From a virus, in the IMG/VR virus record IMGVR_UViG_3300048837_000868, positions 1 through 22,642 of that record: a stretch of 22,642 nucleotides of DNA. One strand, 5' to 3'. Below, one piece after another: positions 21,102-22,642 of this stretch. Under the pieces are notes generated by a model that was not told the DNA's origin, did no database searches, and saw nothing but the letters and a program-made list of their open reading frames with translations. Made by a program: the position numbers and the translations under genes. Numbering within the stretch: position 1 is the first letter of the stretch; the number at the start of each line of letters is the position of its first letter.

Positions 21102-21430
21102 GTCACAACAGGCTCGCCCATGAACGTCGGCGGCTCCTGCATCGGTGCTGCGGCACGGCACGCTGCGCGGTACTCGTCCAGCAGCGCATGGGCATCGTTC
21201 CATGTTCCGGTCTGGTCCAGCAGCGCACATTCCAGCATCACCGCCAGCCTGTGCGCGTAAGCGCTGCCGACCTCGTGCAGCGCAAGAACCTCCCGCATCG
21301 CTTCCAGTTCGGTGCGGCAGGCTTGTAGCGGCGTCGGCTCTGGCGGCTTGCGCTTGCCAGCGGCATCAAACCTTTGTGGCGCGCACGTCGGGCATTCCTG
21401 CCAGTGTTCGCATTTGCATCGTTGCGTCAT
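21077..21430 (-). CDS. Cassette 3 ORF: hypothetical phage-type protein (117 aa)
   Basis: ATG 21430 follows GGAG (in GGAGACGAG) at good spacing, 16 nt from the attC3 core. The N-terminus is Cys-rich (MTQRCKCEHWQECPTC), a possible zinc site with four Cys; the rest is helical, with ELEAMREVLALHE and HALLDEYRAACRAAAP. No family is recognised; the style fits small phage early genes. As in cassette 1, the core GCCGAAC encodes Pro-Asn, and the last five residues (ARLSR) and stop lie in the neighbouring attC2. Confidence 0.65.
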   Translation of the reverse strand: MTQRCKCEHWQECPTCAPQRFDAAGKRKPPEPTPLQACRTELEAMREVLALHEVGSAYAHRLAVMLECALLDQTGTWNDAHALLDEYRAACRAAAPMQEPPTFMGEPVVTPNARLSR

Positions 21431-21445
21431 CTCGTCTCCAGTGAT

Positions 21446-21519
21446 GCCTAACACGTCGTTCCAGGGCGACCCGCTACGGGCTGGCGCCCTCCGCGGGCGC
21501 CTGAACTCGGGCGTTAGGC
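21446..21519 (+). other. attC: attC3 recombination site
   Basis: R'' GCCTAAC (21446-21452), 5-nt spacer ACGTC, L'' GTTCCAGG; L' CCTGAAC, 6-nt spacer TCGGGC, R' GTTAGGC (21513-21519); 74 bp in all. The 5/6-nt spacers and the extra C in GTTCCAGG versus GTTCAGG are canonical for a site read on the plus strand. Boxes are near-consensus. R'' has one mismatch against the start of its cassette (TTCGGC). Confidence 0.88.
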
Positions 21520-21789
21520 CTTTAAATACACGCCCAGGCGTTTGCACAGGTCGCGTAGTGCTTGCTGAACCAGGTCGTCCAAGTCGGTGTCGCCGCTGGC
21601 CTGAAAGTCGCGTATCACGGCACTGGCGGCAGATGCGACTTGCGTGCGCACTTCCTCCGCTATCAACTCCGCAAAACGGCGCACGGCCTCGTCACCAGAA
21701 ACGCCGTTGCTTCCGTGCCCTTTGTTGGCCGCTCGTACAAACTCAGCCAAGTCGGCGGCGCTAAGGTGGCTCAGTAGTTTCGTTGGCAT
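21514..21789 (-). CDS. Cassette 4 ORF: hypothetical helical protein (91 aa)
   Basis: The protein is predicted helical, with LSAADLAEFVRAANKGHG at the N-terminus and VQQALRDLCKRLGVYLKA at the end. No domain is recognised and no signal peptide is seen. Its ATG touches the half attC (R'' 21791-21797), and its Shine-Dalgarno GAGGAG is the complement of the attC spacer at 21798-21803. The TAA stop is formed by the first bases of the cassette (core GTTAGGC at 21513-21519). It overlaps the end of the next upstream ORF by 19 bp. Confidence 0.65.
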   Translation of the reverse strand: MPTKLLSHLSAADLAEFVRAANKGHGSNGVSGDEAVRRFAELIAEEVRTQVASAASAVIRDFQASGDTDLDDLVQQALRDLCKRLGVYLKA

Positions 21790-22085
21790 GGCCTAACTCC
21801 TCGTTCCAGCGGAGCTCCGCCGGCATCATCGTCACTCATCGGATCCTCCTGTGCGGGCCGCGACCGCATCAGCACCGCCCACGCCTGCTGCACTGCGCCG
21901 CTCTCCCTGTCGTCTACCGGCCCTTCGCGCTGTTCGACGGCGCGCACCAGATCGGCCAGCGCGTCGCAAAGGCTGTCGCGGTGCACTATCAGGGCCTCGA
22001 TTTCGTCTGCCGCTTCGTGCGCAACCGTGAAATCGTCGTGGTGTGTGCCCATCGTTCTGAGGTTGTGCACCAGGTATTTGTCCAT
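21771..22085 (-). CDS. Cassette 5-like ORF: coiled-coil small protein running into half attC
   Basis: The 104-residue protein has a likely coiled coil (EAADEIEALIVHRDSL followed by CDALADLVRAVEQRE), typical of small phage early proteins, and no recognised enzyme motif. AAAGGACA lies about 8 nt before the ATG. The last 15 or so residues (GGAPLERGVRPCQRNY) are encoded by the half attC, so the natural stop was probably lost when the 3' half of that attC was deleted. A core-like GTTAGGC (minus strand) lies 24 nt upstream of its start, at the same relative place as in the other cassettes. Confidence 0.62.
   Translation of the reverse strand: MDKYLVHNLRTMGTHHDDFTVAHEAADEIEALIVHRDSLCDALADLVRAVEQREGPVDDRESGAVQQAWAVLMRSRPAQEDPMSDDDAGGAPLERGVRPCQRNY
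21791..21820 (+). other. attC4, 5' half only (truncated)
   Basis: R'' GCCTAAC (21791-21797), spacer TCCTC and L'' GTTCCAGC are followed by a perfect 12-bp palindrome GCGGAGCTCCGC, where the loop end of an attC would be. No matching L' and R' GTTRRRY box follow. R'' matches the beginning of cassette 4 (TTAGGC). Confidence 0.7.
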
Positions 22086-22103
22086 CGCCTGTCCTTTCGT
22101 TTC

Positions 22104-22642
22104 TCACCAGCCTAACTTCAGCTGCAACCGAGCCCCAACGGCTGGCCCAGGTGTCAAGGAATCCTTGACGGCTGCCTCATCCTGGCGGCCCAGGCCGCCG
22201 ATGCACACCGTGGTGCCGGCGCCGACATTGCCCGCCAGCGCGCCGGCGCTGCGCCGCTTCACGCGCTGCACGGCGTCTTGCAGTTCACCCTGGCTGGCCA
22301 GATCCAGCTGCCAGGTGTGCCAGTGGGCTGCGTCGTCAAGCGCCTGCAGCTCGGGGGCGCGCAGGGTCCAGCTGTCGCGCAGTCTCTGGCGGTCGTGCAC
22401 GCTGGCCAGCGCGGCCTGTGCGGCGGCGAAGATGGGCAGCAGCGGCTCGCCGCCGATGTGCGCCTTGGCCAGGGCCTCGCCCACGTTGAAGGCATCGGCC
22501 AGGTTGAGCCAGTGCGCCGGGCCGCCACGGCCCAGCCTGAAAGCCTCCACCGCGGCGGCGGTGGGCCCGGCCAGCCGCTGCCGCTGCTCGGGCAGCAAGG
22601 TGGCGATGCGGTCGACGGCGTACAGGTGCGCGTCGAGCCGCA
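22104..22642 (-). CDS. Phage-type protein of unknown function, 5' end cut by window
   Basis: The minus-strand frame is open through the right edge, so at least 178 residues are visible and the start lies outside; a TTG at 22598 is probably internal. Visible sequence includes YAVDRIATLLPEQRQRL, a helical GGPAHWLNLADAFNVGEALA, LASVHDRQRLRDSWTLRAPEL and LDLASQGELQDAVQRVKRR. I associate this with conserved, uncharacterised proteins in early regions of betaproteobacterial phages and prophages, without a search. Its stop is 3 nt before a core-like GCCTAAC (22110-22116) that encodes part of its last residues. It reads toward the cassettes and intI, so a transcript from here could cover the array. 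Confidence 0.6.
   Translation of the reverse strand, partial: RLDAHLYAVDRIATLLPEQRQRLAGPTAAAVEAFRLGRGGPAHWLNLADAFNVGEALAKAHIGGEPLLPIFAAAQAALASVHDRQRLRDSWTLRAPELQALDDAAHWHTWQLDLASQGELQDAVQRVKRRSAGALAGNVGAGTTVCIGGLGRQDEAAVKDSLTPGPAVGARLQLKLGW
22110..22116 (+). other. Isolated integron core-like heptamer
   Basis: GCCTAAC has the R'' consensus but lacks a convincing partner L''/L'/R' on its right. It may be the remnant of the outermost attC, a secondary site where cassettes entered next to the phage gene, or chance. Confidence 0.35.

Larger units (their letters stand above)
18391..22116. mobile_element. Integron with antisense gene cassettes, apparently phage-borne
   Basis: The element comprises HTH gene and intI (minus strand), the attI junction, three complete cassettes with attC1-3, one cassette with half an attC, and a degenerate distal end. 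It is bounded on the left by the phage integrase and on the right by a phage-type gene. Cassette borders follow integron logic. Cassette 1 starts TTCGGC and its attC starts GCCGAAC; cassette 2 starts TTATGC and its attC starts GCATAAC; cassette 4 starts TTAGGC and its half attC starts GCCTAAC. The cassette DNA is visibly less GC-rich than the virion genes. Confidence 0.85.

Noticed and set aside
19773-21789. Toxin-antitoxin pairs in the cassettes
   Set aside because: Cassette 1 has two small adjacent ORFs, but neither resembles a known toxin or antitoxin and the Cys-rich one looks like a phage small protein.
19743-22116. Treponema-type reverse integron with sense cassettes reading toward intI
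   Set aside because: The extra base in the 5' half and the spacer pattern of the complete attC sites give plus-strand polarity, so the cassettes sit normally relative to attI and only the ORFs are reversed.
1-22642. CRISPR arrays, insertion sequences, transposases, rRNA
   Set aside because: No regularly spaced repeats, transposase-like ORFs or rRNA sequence were found; the only mobile-element enzymes are the phage integrase and IntI.

Overview
The window reads as part of a temperate, tailed (siphovirus-like) phage or prophage of a high-GC betaproteobacterium, most likely a member of the Burkholderiales. The evidence is a nearly gapless plus-strand run of capsid, tail and lysis genes, a phage tyrosine integrase beside the 3' part of a tRNA-Cys(GCA) gene, and small phage-type accessory proteins.

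Positions 1-1859 hold three surface-type proteins with Fn3/Ig-like or repeat character; the first is cut by the window edge. Positions 1942-6359 are the head and tail-tube module: S49 head protease with an in-frame scaffold, capsid cement protein, major capsid protein, two small joining/completion proteins and a tail tube candidate. Positions 6449-14912 are the tail module: a 1200-residue tape measure and distal tail/hub/adhesin-like proteins, several with Ig-like or LamG-like domains. Positions 14915-16461 are lysis genes: a one-TM holin candidate, then a GH19 endolysin fused in frame to a 3TM-type holin domain with its own internal start. A secreted DUF4124 protein follows.

At 17021-17063 lies the 3' part of tRNA-Cys from the anticodon loop to CCA, without a 5' half. 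It is best read as the phage attachment core. A terminator and the phage integrase (17234-18424, plus strand) follow.

The unusual part is 18391-22116. Convergent to the phage integrase is a minus-strand pair: a full-length integron integrase (IntI, with the IntI-specific insertion and all catalytic residues) followed 2 nt later by an excisionase-type helix-turn-helix protein. Upstream of intI are an attI/cassette junction (core at 19797-19803), three complete attC sites (20394-20456, 21000-21101, 21446-21519), one half attC (21791 onward) and an isolated core-like heptamer (22110-22116). All three complete attC sites have the polarity expected of cassettes inserted normally at attI, with the extra base in the 5' half read on the plus strand. 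Every convincing cassette ORF is nevertheless on the minus strand, in line with intI, the HTH gene and the phage-type gene entering from the right edge. The simplest model is a phage-borne integron whose cassettes are kept in antisense orientation so that a phage minus-strand (early) transcript can express them, with intI and the HTH gene at the end of that transcript. The cargo (a Cys-rich phage small protein, coiled-coil proteins, an HD-family (p)ppGpp-hydrolase-like protein) looks like phage accessory genes rather than resistance genes.

All family calls are made by eye from translated sequence; no database search was possible. Whether the DNA is a free phage genome (attP), one end of a tandem prophage, or a prophage next to a separate integron cannot be settled from this window alone.
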